A stretch of 6,001 nucleotides of DNA from positions 1 through 6,001 of the forward strand of contig JAPOHS010000059.1 of NCBI GenBank assembly GCA_029979325.1, in the 5' to 3' direction. The notes below the pieces were generated by a model. That model had not been told where the DNA came from. It did no database searches and saw nothing but the letters and a program-made list of their open reading frames with translations. The stretch comes from Pseudomonadota bacterium. GTDB taxonomy: Bacteria; Pseudomonadota; Gammaproteobacteria; UBA11654. Positions 1 to 5,896 of this stretch are shown here, one piece after another. Position 1 is the stretch's first letter. The number at the start of each line of letters is the position of its first letter. Made by a program: the position numbers and the translations under genes.

Positions 1-852
1 GCAGAGGTTTATTTAAAATTAGAAAACTTTCAGGTAACAGGGTCTTTCAAAGCAAGAGGCGCAACAAATAAATCGAGAATACTCTCTGATCAAGGGTGCA
101 AGAGCATCGTCACTGCAAGTTCTGGAAATCACGGATCAGCTGTTGCTAATGCCGCGAATATATTGGGGATAGATGCCATGATCTTTCTACCAAATACTGT
201 TTCAGAAGCAAAGTTGAGAAAGATCCAATCTTTTGGCGCCAAAACAGAATTGGTTGGCAATGATTCTGGAGACGCAGAGGTTGCAGCCAGAGAGTATGCA
301 GAAAATAATCAATTGCCTTATCTTTCTCCATACAATGATGAAGATGTCATTGCAGGCCAAGGAACAATTGGACTTGAAATACTAAAAGAACAAGATCAAA
401 TTGACGCTGTTTTTATTGCTGTGGGAGGAGGAGGTTTGATTGCTGGAGTTGGCACTTACCTTAAGGAGGTTTATAAGGAATGCAAAATCATTGCATGCTC
501 GCCTGAGAATTCAGCGGCAATGCATCATGCACTTCAAAAGGGGAAAATTGAGAAGATACAGCATCTGGAGACATTGAGCGATGGAACCGCAGGAGCACTC
601 GAAGAAGGATCGATTACCTTTGATTACTGCCAATCAGTTGTTGATCAATCTATATTGGTCAGTGAGGGTGAAATTCAAAGTGCTATGAAGACCTTTATGG
701 ATCAACACCAAATGCTAATTGAAGGAGCAGCAGGAGTTGCATTGGCGGCTTTCGATAGCGTTAAGGAAGAATACAAAGGCAAGAAGGTCACAATTCTGCT
801 TTGTGGAGGCAATATTGCCAATAAGACACTGCTAAAGGTCCTTCAGTCATGA
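1..852 (+). CDS. Threonine/serine dehydratase family PLP enzyme, EutB-like (5' partial)
   Basis: The reading frame is open from base 1, so the N-terminus lies outside the window; 283 residues are visible, and perhaps 40 are missing compared with a usual length of about 320-330. It is a fold-type II pyridoxal-phosphate enzyme. Visible marks are the PLP lysine in SFKARGA (visible residue 17), the cofactor loop SSGNHG (40-45), the glycine-rich phosphate loop GGGGL (142-146) and the C-terminal CGGN (267-270), whose Cys sits where the residue facing the pyridine nitrogen is usually Ser or Cys. The segment SDGTAGALEEGSITF (from visible 192) resembles, from memory, the EutB branch associated with ectoine/hydroxyectoine use, rather than IlvA, which carries an extra regulatory domain that is absent here. 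The family deaminates or dehydrates hydroxy-amino acids in the cytoplasm. Its stop overlaps the next gene's ATG (ATGA), implying translational coupling. Family is sure; substrate is not. Serine racemase or hydroxyaspartate ammonia-lyase activity are alternatives. Confidence 0.9.
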   Translation, partial: AEVYLKLENFQVTGSFKARGATNKSRILSDQGCKSIVTASSGNHGSAVANAANILGIDAMIFLPNTVSEAKLRKIQSFGAKTELVGNDSGDAEVAAREYAENNQLPYLSPYNDEDVIAGQGTIGLEILKEQDQIDAVFIAVGGGGLIAGVGTYLKEVYKECKIIACSPENSAAMHHALQKGKIEKIQHLETLSDGTAGALEEGSITFDYCQSVVDQSILVSEGEIQSAMKTFMDQHQMLIEGAAGVALAAFDSVKEEYKGKKVTILLCGGNIANKTLLKVLQS

Positions 853-1799
853 TGCCAATCACGCTGAATTGGGATGAGATGAAACCGCTTATTGCAAAGA
901 TGGATATTAATGATGCGATGAGAAATGCATTCATTGAATACTCAAATGGCAATGCAGTGATTCCACCAGTGGGTGAGTTGATCATGCAACAGCCTCCTGG
1001 TGAGGTCCATATAAAATATGGATATATAAAAGGCGGAAGCCACTATGTGATCAAAATCGCATCTGGCTTTCCTAACAATCAGAAAGAAAACATCAAGCCT
1101 GGACAAGGCATGATGCTTTTATTCGATATTCAAACAGGAATGCCTGAGGCGATATTGATTGATGATGCAAATCTCACAGACATCAGAACTGCAGTCGCAG
1201 GCGCAATCACCAGCCAAGCACTCTCAAATCAGGACCTTGAATCATTCACTATTATTGGCACAGGCGTACAAGCTCGTTATCAGGCAATTCATGTTTCACA
1301 ACTGATGAAGATTGAGAAAGTTAGAGTTTGGGGTAGAGATCCAGCAAAAGCCTATCAGTTAAGAGAAGATCTTCCAGACTTGGATGTCAATATCGAAGAA
1401 GATATAGAGAAGCTGATTAAAGAATCAGGATTAATTATTACAACCACTTCCTCAAAAGAGCCACTGATTCAATCGGATTGGGTAAAGCCTGGGACTCACA
1501 TAACTGCAGTTGGATCGGATACTCCTGAGAAGTGCGAACTTGATCCAGATATACTTTCTATGGCGGATCTGGTTGTTGCAGATAGCTTGGAACAGAACCT
1601 CATTCGTGGTGAAATACACCAAGCAGTTAAGAGATCACTCATCAACTCTGAGAGCATTGTAGAGCTGGGAGAGATTTTTGCAGGATTGAATCCAGGAAGA
1701 ACAAATGATGATTCAATCACTGTTGCAGACTTGACAGGCGTCGCGGTGCAAGACCTTGTCATTGCCAAAGCTGTTCTTAGCACAAAAAAGGAGTCATGA
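849..1799 (+). CDS. Ornithine cyclodeaminase/mu-crystallin family protein, EutC-like
   Basis: This is a 316-residue protein of normal length for the ornithine cyclodeaminase/mu-crystallin family, NAD(P)-dependent cytoplasmic enzymes acting on amino acids or ketimines. Visible marks are a substrate-side lysine in VIKIASGFPNN (K69), the carboxylate-binding arginine in LTDIRTA (R113), the Rossmann loop GTGVQ (137-141), VWGRDP after strand two (160-164), the likely catalytic aspartate in GSDTPEKCEL (D224) and the C-terminal signature ADLTGVAVQD (293-302). All key residues are present, so it should be active. It may be a true cyclodeaminase, an alanine dehydrogenase, a ketimine reductase or an EutC homologue; sequence alone does not decide. 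The start overlaps the upstream stop by 4 bases (ATGA); a second ATG follows directly at 852, and AAAGG lies ten bases before 849. A PLP dehydratase followed by this family recurs in eutBC and in the SbnA/SbnB pair, so the two likely share one pathway. Confidence 0.88.
   Translation: MMPITLNWDEMKPLIAKMDINDAMRNAFIEYSNGNAVIPPVGELIMQQPPGEVHIKYGYIKGGSHYVIKIASGFPNNQKENIKPGQGMMLLFDIQTGMPEAILIDDANLTDIRTAVAGAITSQALSNQDLESFTIIGTGVQARYQAIHVSQLMKIEKVRVWGRDPAKAYQLREDLPDLDVNIEEDIEKLIKESGLIITTTSSKEPLIQSDWVKPGTHITAVGSDTPEKCELDPDILSMADLVVADSLEQNLIRGEIHQAVKRSLINSESIVELGEIFAGLNPGRTNDDSITVADLTGVAVQDLVIAKAVLSTKKES
1788..1793 (+). promoter_or_regulatory. Ribosome binding site for the TTG-started kinase gene
   Basis: AAGGAG lies six bases before the TTG at 1800, inside the last codons of the preceding gene. 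It supports the TTG start, which directly abuts the upstream TGA. The nearby ATG at 1796 is in another frame and reaches a stop after six codons. Confidence 0.7.
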
Positions 1800-2224
1800 T
1801 TGAGCACAAAATATAAAATTCTGATTATGGGACTTCCTGGTAGCGGAAAAACATACCTCGCTGAGAGATTGGTTCCGATTTTGAATGCCGCTTGGTACAA
1901 CGCGGATAAACTGAGAGAGATGGCAAATGACTGGGATTTCTCTGATGAAGGCAGAAGAAGACAATCTCGAAGAATGAGAACTTTTGCTGATTTTGAAAAA
2001 GAGAACCCTGACATCAATGTGAATGCGATTTTGTTTGCCCAACGAAAGAAACAAGAGAAAATTTTGATGCCGATATTGTAATTTGGATGGATACCATTAC
2101 AGAAGGTCGATTCGAAGATACCAATAAGATCTTTATTTCTCCAGAGCAGATCGATTTTCATATTACTGAGTGGAATGATCATAACCACTCAGACATCGCT
2201 GAGGAGATACTCAAAAGTGTTTGA
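1800..2224 (+). pseudogene. APS-kinase-like P-loop kinase, frameshifted
   Basis: The N-terminal part reads from TTG 1800 and carries a Walker A motif GLPGSGKT (residues 11-18), then YNADKLREMANDWDF and SDEGRRRQ, typical of adenylylsulfate kinase (CysC)-like proteins. That frame ends at TAA 2079-2081 after 93 codons. The C-terminal half continues without a start in another frame: DFVCPT from about 2027, then ADIVIWMDT and GRFEDTN, closing at TGA 2222-2224. These are consecutive parts of the same family, so one base appears lost near 2019-2024, where the frame-one product reads INV and the second resumes at CDFVCPT. Repaired, the protein would be about 141 residues, short for CysC (about 200) but like small CysC-related kinases. 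No slippery heptamer is apparent in the shared open stretch (2012-2078). It may be a real pseudogene or a sequencing error. The family phosphorylates APS or a similar small molecule; the real substrate is unknown. Confidence 0.82.
2201..2206 (+). promoter_or_regulatory. Ribosome binding site for the nucleotidyltransferase gene
   Basis: GAGGAG lies ten bases before GTG 2217 and inside the end of the kinase gene. It favours GTG 2217 over an upstream in-frame start at 2175, which would add 14 residues that overlap the kinase C-terminus and look unlike this family. Confidence 0.6.
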
Positions 2225-2606
2225 TTGGAAAAAGCCCACAGTTCAGATGTTGGGAAGGTGGCAACCTTGGCATAAAGGGCATCAAGAATTATTCAAAAGA
2301 TGCATCCAAAAAACAGGTCAAGTGATGATTCAGGTCAGAGATGTTCATCAATCTTCTGGAGGAGATGGACAAGATGATAACCCCTTTGATTGGGATGAAG
2401 TTTGCAAAAATATTGAAGAAGGCCTCGCTTCAGATGGTTTTAAGCGAGGGGTTGAGTATGAGATCATGCTCGTTCCAAACATAGTTAATATCAGTTACGG
2501 CAGAGGAGTGGGTTATGTTTTCGAAGAGGAGGTCTTTGACGATTCAGTGAGTGAAATCAGCGCAACCAAGATTAGAAAGCAAATGAGAGAGGAAGGAGAT
2601 CTTTGA
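2217..2606 (+). CDS. Small HxGH nucleotidyltransferase (cytidylyltransferase-like)
   Basis: The gene encodes 129 residues from GTG 2217, a single nucleotidyltransferase alpha/beta domain. The family signature is clear: RWQPWHKGH (14-22) holds the HxGH nucleotide-binding motif, and ISATKIR (114-120) is the second motif corresponding to ISSTxxR. Enzymes with this fold move AMP or CMP from ATP or CTP onto a phosphorylated partner, such as glycerol-3-phosphate, phosphopantetheine or NMN, in the cytoplasm. Its substrate cannot be read from sequence. The start overlaps the end of the kinase gene by 8 bases, and SD-like GAGGAG precedes it, so the kinase and transferase were probably made together. 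The pair could phosphorylate and then nucleotidylate a small molecule; this is inference. The gene is intact although its coupled partner is broken. It ends 12 bp before a convergent gene, and I see no clear hairpin terminator. Confidence 0.85.
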   Translation: MFDWKKPTVQMLGRWQPWHKGHQELFKRCIQKTGQVMIQVRDVHQSSGGDGQDDNPFDWDEVCKNIEEGLASDGFKRGVEYEIMLVPNIVNISYGRGVGYVFEEEVFDDSVSEISATKIRKQMREEGDL

Positions 2607-2618
2607 GTAAATACTGGG

Positions 2619-3146
2619 TTATATCAATTCATCCTTTTTTATCATCTCAATTAAACTTTCCTCCTTTTGCAGTAAAGAATCAAACTCTTTCTTTTCACGA
2701 TAAAATTCAAATCCACACTTGATCAAAACTTTTTTTGATCCTTCATTACCAATCTTATAGGCGGCATAGATTTCTTCTAAATTCAGTTGGTCAAATCCAA
2801 AATCCAAGATGCTTTTCAGAGCTTCTGTAGCAAAGCCATTTCCCCAATATTTTTTCCCAAGCCAATATCCCACTTGACATGATTTATTATTGAATTCACT
2901 TAGGCCTATTCCTCCAATCATTTTTTTATCTTGAAAAATCATGAAATTATAACTCTCTTGTTTTAATACCCTTTCTCGCGATCTTTCAATAAATTCTTCA
3001 GCGTGACTCAGTGTATAAGGAAAGGGGATTTCTGAAAGCCATTTGATGACATCTTTGTCATTGATCAATTGAGTTAACTCAAATTTGTCATCTATCTGAG
3101 GAGTCTTGATTAGTAAACGCTCAGTCCTGATTTCTTTCATTAACAT
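2619..3146 (-). CDS. GNAT family N-acetyltransferase, RimJ/RimL-type
   Basis: This is a 175-residue single-domain GNAT protein, which moves an acetyl group from acetyl-CoA to an amine in the cytoplasm. The N-terminal ETxRL-like RTERLLIK (7-14) opens the RimJ/RimL type. The acetyl-CoA motif A is YWLGKKYWGNGFATEAL (94-110), followed by NEGSKKVLIKCGF (134-146), which matches the NxxSxxVxxKxGF signature. Family is clear; the acceptor, whether a ribosomal protein N-terminus, a small amine or a sugar amine, is not. It overlaps the 3' end of the upstream glycosyltransferase by 26 bases, so the two are almost surely on one transcript. The ATG at 3146 is preferred over 3140 because GAGGT sits eight bases upstream. 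Its position beside LPS genes invites a link to surface sugars, but RimJ/RimL-type proteins are found beside all kinds of genes, so this is weak. Confidence 0.88.
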   Translation of the reverse strand: MLMKEIRTERLLIKTPQIDDKFELTQLINDKDVIKWLSEIPFPYTLSHAEEFIERSRERVLKQESYNFMIFQDKKMIGGIGLSEFNNKSCQVGYWLGKKYWGNGFATEALKSILDFGFDQLNLEEIYAAYKIGNEGSKKVLIKCGFEFYREKKEFDSLLQKEESLIEMIKKDELI

Positions 3147-4209
3147 ATGAGATCACCTCATCGATCTTTGATATGACATCATCAACCTTAATTAATTGCA
3201 TTGCTTTTGGATCTTTTACTTTTTGACCCCACTTTGAAGATTCGATGTTTTTTTCTTCAAATATCTCGAGGGCTTCTGGGTATTTATTGATTGTCCAGTT
3301 TCTTGAATGATATGGACCGCTTCGATTTAAATTACTCATTGCATATAACCCTATCACTGGCTTATCCATAACTGTTCCTATATGGGCTGGCCCAGAATCT
3401 GGTGAGATTATGAATTGGGAATGCTTTATGATTGCTGCCATTCCTCTGATACTTGTTTTTCCAATGAGATTTATCATATTTTCATTGAAATATTCAGCAT
3501 CTATCTTTTTTGAATACTCAACTTCGGTTTCAGAAAGCCCTCCTGTGATTATGACTTGAACATTCTTTTGCCCTAGAAGATACTCTATGACTTCGATAAA
3601 GTTCTCAATTGACCAGCTTCGGTTATATTTTTTCCCATATCGTTGACTGCTACAGGGGCTAATCAGGCATGTGACTTTATCTTCGTTGATGTATTTTTTA
3701 ATCTCATCTTCTTCAGGGTTTAGGTTCAATGGCTCCCATACTGGATGACCATTTTCATTCGTAAGGTGATTTACAAAATCTACCATCCCATCGGCAACAT
3801 GTTGATTCTTCTTGGCAGGTATAAATTCATTGCAAAATAAGCTCTGTTGATCGCGAGAGCGTTCTTTATCAAAACCTATTTTTCTTTCAGATGGAATCAT
3901 TGTACTGATGAGGTTTGCAGACATTGATGCATGCATATTTAAAAGTACATCAAATTTTCTTCCTCTTAAGGCACGCCTGATTTCTAGCATGGCTTTCATT
4001 AAGTTTGATTTATCTACAACATAAAAATCAATGTCCTCGATTTCTTTGAATAATTGATATTCAGTTTTGCCTATCACCCAAGTAATTTTTGAATTGGGCA
4101 TTGCTTTTTTTAGATGATTAATTGCCCCCAAAGCGTGACAGCAATCACCCAGTGCTGATAATCTTAGAATGCAAATTTGATTTGCGTTTTTGGGAAAATC
4201 TATAGACAT
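3121..4209 (-). CDS. Glycosyltransferase family 9, probable LPS heptosyltransferase I (OpsX/WaaC-like)
   Basis: The protein has 362 residues, normal for ADP-heptose:LPS heptosyltransferases. They use ADP-L-glycero-D-manno-heptose to extend the LPS inner core at the cytoplasmic face of the inner membrane. The N-terminal domain begins ILRLSALGD (14-22), with the conserved aspartate of GT9 enzymes (D22). The C-terminal domain carries ITGG (221-224), IISPDSGPAH (267-276), the ADP-heptose-site loop, and PVIGLYA (284-290). A tail with MQLIKVDDV (337-345) is also usual. No signal peptide or membrane segment is seen. Its divergent neighbour is kdkA; in Haemophilus, kdkA lies beside opsX, whose product adds heptose to Kdo-4-phosphate. 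I therefore favour an OpsX-type first heptosyltransferase, although WaaF/WaaQ-type roles are not excluded. No clear Shine-Dalgarno precedes ATG 4209. The 3' end overlaps the acetyltransferase gene. Confidence 0.88.
   Translation of the reverse strand: MSIDFPKNANQICILRLSALGDCCHALGAINHLKKAMPNSKITWVIGKTEYQLFKEIEDIDFYVVDKSNLMKAMLEIRRALRGRKFDVLLNMHASMSANLISTMIPSERKIGFDKERSRDQQSLFCNEFIPAKKNQHVADGMVDFVNHLTNENGHPVWEPLNLNPEEDEIKKYINEDKVTCLISPCSSQRYGKKYNRSWSIENFIEVIEYLLGQKNVQVIITGGLSETEVEYSKKIDAEYFNENMINLIGKTSIRGMAAIIKHSQFIISPDSGPAHIGTVMDKPVIGLYAMSNLNRSGPYHSRNWTINKYPEALEIFEEKNIESSKWGQKVKDPKAMQLIKVDDVISKIDEVISYVNERNQD
3155..3159 (-). promoter_or_regulatory. Ribosome binding site for the acetyltransferase gene
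   Basis: Read on the minus strand, GAGGT (followed by GATC) lies eight bases before ATG 3146 and inside the last codons of the glycosyltransferase gene. It selects 3146 rather than the ATG at 3140 as the main start and allows re-initiation within the overlap. Confidence 0.6.
4171..4185. repeat. Perfect 6-bp inverted repeat with 3-bp centre
   Basis: GCAAAT-TTG-ATTTGC is a perfect dyad in codons 9-13 of the glycosyltransferase gene and 31 bp before the kdkA start codon. It overlaps the suggested -35 element of kdkA, so it could be an operator; equally, a 6-bp arm can arise by chance in AT-rich coding DNA. Confidence 0.35.
4177..4206 (+). promoter_or_regulatory. Possible kdkA promoter inside the divergent gene
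   Basis: TTGATT (4177-4182) and TATAGA (4201-4206) are separated by 18 bases, each matching four of six positions of the sigma-70 consensus. Transcription would start near 4213, only about three bases before ATG 4216, fitting the lack of a Shine-Dalgarno there. Because the start codons of the two divergent genes are 6 bp apart, any nearby kdkA promoter must lie within the glycosyltransferase coding region. Confidence 0.3.
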
Positions 4210-4215
4210 AGAAAA

Positions 4216-4929
4216 ATGAGCAACTTATTAATTCAAGACAATGAAAACATCATCATATATGCAGATGATTTGATCAAGGATATTAATGGAGACTTTTTTG
4301 AAGCAAATCAATGGCTTGAGAATAAAAGCGATGATGTGAATGTATTTGGCAGGGGAGAGGCGATCTTTTTTAGGCATCAAAATCTGAAATGTGTTTTGAA
4401 GCATTATTATAGGGGAGGAATATTAGGCCGTTATATAAGGGATCGATATCTCTGGACAGGAATTGATGGATCAAGATCAATTCGTGAATTCAGGCGACTC
4501 AAAGAGCTATCCGCAATGGGCTTGCCAGTGCCCAAGCCCATTGGAGCTAGAGTCAAGAAATTAGGCGCCACATATACGGCTGATTTGATCAGCATCGAGA
4601 TAGAAAACTCTAAAACACTCTCCGAATTGATTGCAGAGGATGATATCGATAAGAACATCTGGGAGGCGATAGGCCAATGTCTTCATTCATTCAATGCCAA
4701 AGACATTTATCACCCAGACTTGAACACAAATAATATCCTTATAGATGATCAACAAAATGTATATTTAATCGATTTTGATACTTCCTCAAGATTGCATCAA
4801 AAAATTGCATCAAAAAAGAGCACACTTGATCGTTTTCGAAGGTCATTAAAGAAAACTTATAAAGAGAAGAATAAGCATTTTTCAGAGAGTGATTGGAATA
4901 TCGTACTCAGCCACAGTTCTACTGATTGA
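4216..4929 (+). CDS. kdkA: 3-deoxy-D-manno-octulosonic acid kinase KdkA
   Basis: KdkA phosphorylates the 4-OH of the Kdo residue on lipid A with ATP, at the cytoplasmic face of the inner membrane. The 237-residue product has the usual KdkA length and the eukaryotic-type kinase fold of the KdkA/WaaP group. Visible marks are FGRGEAIFFRH (44-54), VLKHYYRGG (60-68) with a likely ATP-binding lysine K62, RDRYLWTG (75-82), REFRRL (90-95) and LPVPKP (103-108). The catalytic loop is HPDLNTNNILID (166-177) with D168 and N173, and the metal-binding motif is DFD (186-188). ATG 4216 is chosen because it gives a family-like N-terminus; an in-frame TTG at 4177 would extend it into the divergent gene. No Shine-Dalgarno is visible. 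The 3' end overlaps the convergent acyltransferase gene by 11 bases. The neighbouring heptosyltransferase would act on the phosphorylated Kdo made here. Confidence 0.92.
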   Translation: MSNLLIQDNENIIIYADDLIKDINGDFFEANQWLENKSDDVNVFGRGEAIFFRHQNLKCVLKHYYRGGILGRYIRDRYLWTGIDGSRSIREFRRLKELSAMGLPVPKPIGARVKKLGATYTADLISIEIENSKTLSELIAEDDIDKNIWEAIGQCLHSFNAKDIYHPDLNTNNILIDDQQNVYLIDFDTSSRLHQKIASKKSTLDRFRRSLKKTYKEKNKHFSESDWNIVLSHSSTD

Positions 4930-5863
4930 CATATGGATTGATTTGAGACTCTTGTTTTTTAAAACGACGATGAACCCAATAATATTGTTCTTTTTTGTCC
5001 ATCACATGAGATTCAAGACAATCATAAAAGCGCTGTAGAAATTTTTCTGGATTTTTACAATCTTCGTTATTCATCTCTGGATATACGGTAAGCACATAGT
5101 CTCCATTTTCTAGTCTTTTTGGAAAATATGGCAAAACGGTACATCCTGTCATTTCTACAAATCTACATATGGCGGTTGTCGTGGGTGCATCTTGCCCAAA
5201 AAAACTCACATTGACAGAATTTTTACCAATAAAATTTTGGTCTGAAGCATACCAAACGATTTTTTTTGCCTTCAATGCTTTAATCAAATCTTTTACTTCA
5301 AATTTAGTAACCAGACTGTCTACTGATTTGAGCCTTGCATTTCTAAAGAAACGATTAATGATTGGATTGCTGCCAACTCGATACATGCCAACCATTTCAG
5401 GCATTCCCGGTGCAATGATTTCTCTACCAATGAATGCGCTGATCTCCAACATGGTAAAGTGAGCACTTAAAAGGACCACTCCGCTGTCTTTCATCACAGC
5501 TTTTTGAAGAATATCCAGACCTTCTATTTGTGTAACCTTTGCGAGGTTTTGATCCGATTTCCATCTTGCTATGCAGACCTCAAAGAAACCGATTCCAAGA
5601 GAGATGAAATGATCTTTAACCAATTTTGATTGTTCTTCATTATTGAGATCTGGGAAACAGAGCTGTATATTTTTTTTCGCAATATCCTTTCGATTTGAGG
5701 GAATGCAATAGAGTAGCATTCCAATTGATTTCCCCAATGATTGGATGATTTTTATTGGGAAAAAAGCGATTAGTCTTGCCATCATTAACAGCAACAAAAC
5801 AAACCAGTTCTTTGGTTTTAAATAGTCAATGAATGCAACTTTCTTTGGATCTGAATTTTTCAT
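4919..5863 (-). CDS. lpxL: Lipid A biosynthesis lauroyl/myristoyl acyltransferase, LpxL/HtrB family
   Basis: The 314-residue product matches the LpxL/LpxM/LpxP family, which transfers a fatty acyl chain from acyl-ACP to Kdo2-lipid IVA at the inner membrane. A hydrophobic stretch near residues 20-52 would form the N-terminal membrane anchor. The catalytic HX4D/E motif is SAHFTMLE (133-140) with H135 and E140. Further family blocks are [17 protein letters not shown] (161-177), [14 protein letters not shown] (204-217), [11 protein letters not shown] (221-231) and the C-terminal YYWVHRRFK (294-302). All appear intact. Whether it adds the first (LpxL) or second (LpxM) secondary chain cannot be read from sequence. 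The start at 5863 follows a weak GAGTGAG. It is divergent from msrB and converges on kdkA with overlapping 3' ends, so it belongs to the same lipid A/core block but has its own promoter. Confidence 0.9.
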   Translation of the reverse strand: MKNSDPKKVAFIDYLKPKNWFVLLLLMMARLIAFFPIKIIQSLGKSIGMLLYCIPSNRKDIAKKNIQLCFPDLNNEEQSKLVKDHFISLGIGFFEVCIARWKSDQNLAKVTQIEGLDILQKAVMKDSGVVLLSAHFTMLEISAFIGREIIAPGMPEMVGMYRVGSNPIINRFFRNARLKSVDSLVTKFEVKDLIKALKAKKIVWYASDQNFIGKNSVNVSFFGQDAPTTTAICRFVEMTGCTVLPYFPKRLENGDYVLTVYPEMNNEDCKNPEKFLQRFYDCLESHVMDKKEQYYWVHRRFKKQESQINPYVNQ

Positions 5864-5882
5864 GGCTCACTCTTACGAATCC

Positions 5883-5890
5883 AGTATACT
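5883..5890. promoter_or_regulatory. Palindromic AGTATACT, candidate -10 box for both lpxL and msrB
   Basis: The whole lpxL-msrB gap (5864-5896) is 33 bp. In its middle, AGTATACT is a perfect palindrome, so TATACT (five of six to TATAAT) reads on both strands. On the + strand it would start transcription near 5897, the A of the msrB ATG. On the minus strand it would start near 5876, giving lpxL a leader of about 13 bases. No good -35 box is seen in either direction, and activity is inferred. Confidence 0.4.
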
Positions 5891-5896
5891 CAAGTT

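Noticed and set aside
163..852. Start of the PLP dehydratase at an internal TTG
   Set aside because: The frame is open to base 1 and the upstream codons carry the PLP lysine and the SSGNHG loop, so the gene truly begins outside the window.
849..1799. Siderophore-type SbnB role for the cyclodeaminase-family protein
   Set aside because: The upstream partner looks like a dehydratase of the EutB/threonine dehydratase type rather than an SbnA-type synthase, and no siderophore synthetase is in view.
2012..2078. Programmed -1 frameshift in the kinase gene
   Set aside because: No X XXY YYZ slippery heptamer is evident in the only stretch where both frames are open; the A-run at 1996-2000 lies upstream of the stop at 2009-2011 in the second frame, so slipping there would terminate.
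1496..2188. 230-codon open frame on the minus strand
   Set aside because: It is antisense to the cyclodeaminase-family and kinase genes, both of which have clear family motifs; its own translation shows no recognisable domain and is serine-rich in the way of antisense frames.
2175..2216. Upstream ATG for the nucleotidyltransferase
   Set aside because: The 14 extra residues are unlike the family and overlap the conserved kinase end; GTG 2217 has a suitably placed GAGGAG.
2607..2618. Terminator between the convergent genes
   Set aside because: Only 12 bp, with no inverted repeat followed by a T-run that I could make out.
4431..4658. 75-codon minus-strand frame
   Set aside because: It is a shadow of kdkA, whose kinase motifs are unmistakable.
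5169..5462. 97-codon open frame on the plus strand
   Set aside because: It lies antisense within the lpxL gene, across its conserved blocks, with no motif or Shine-Dalgarno of its own.
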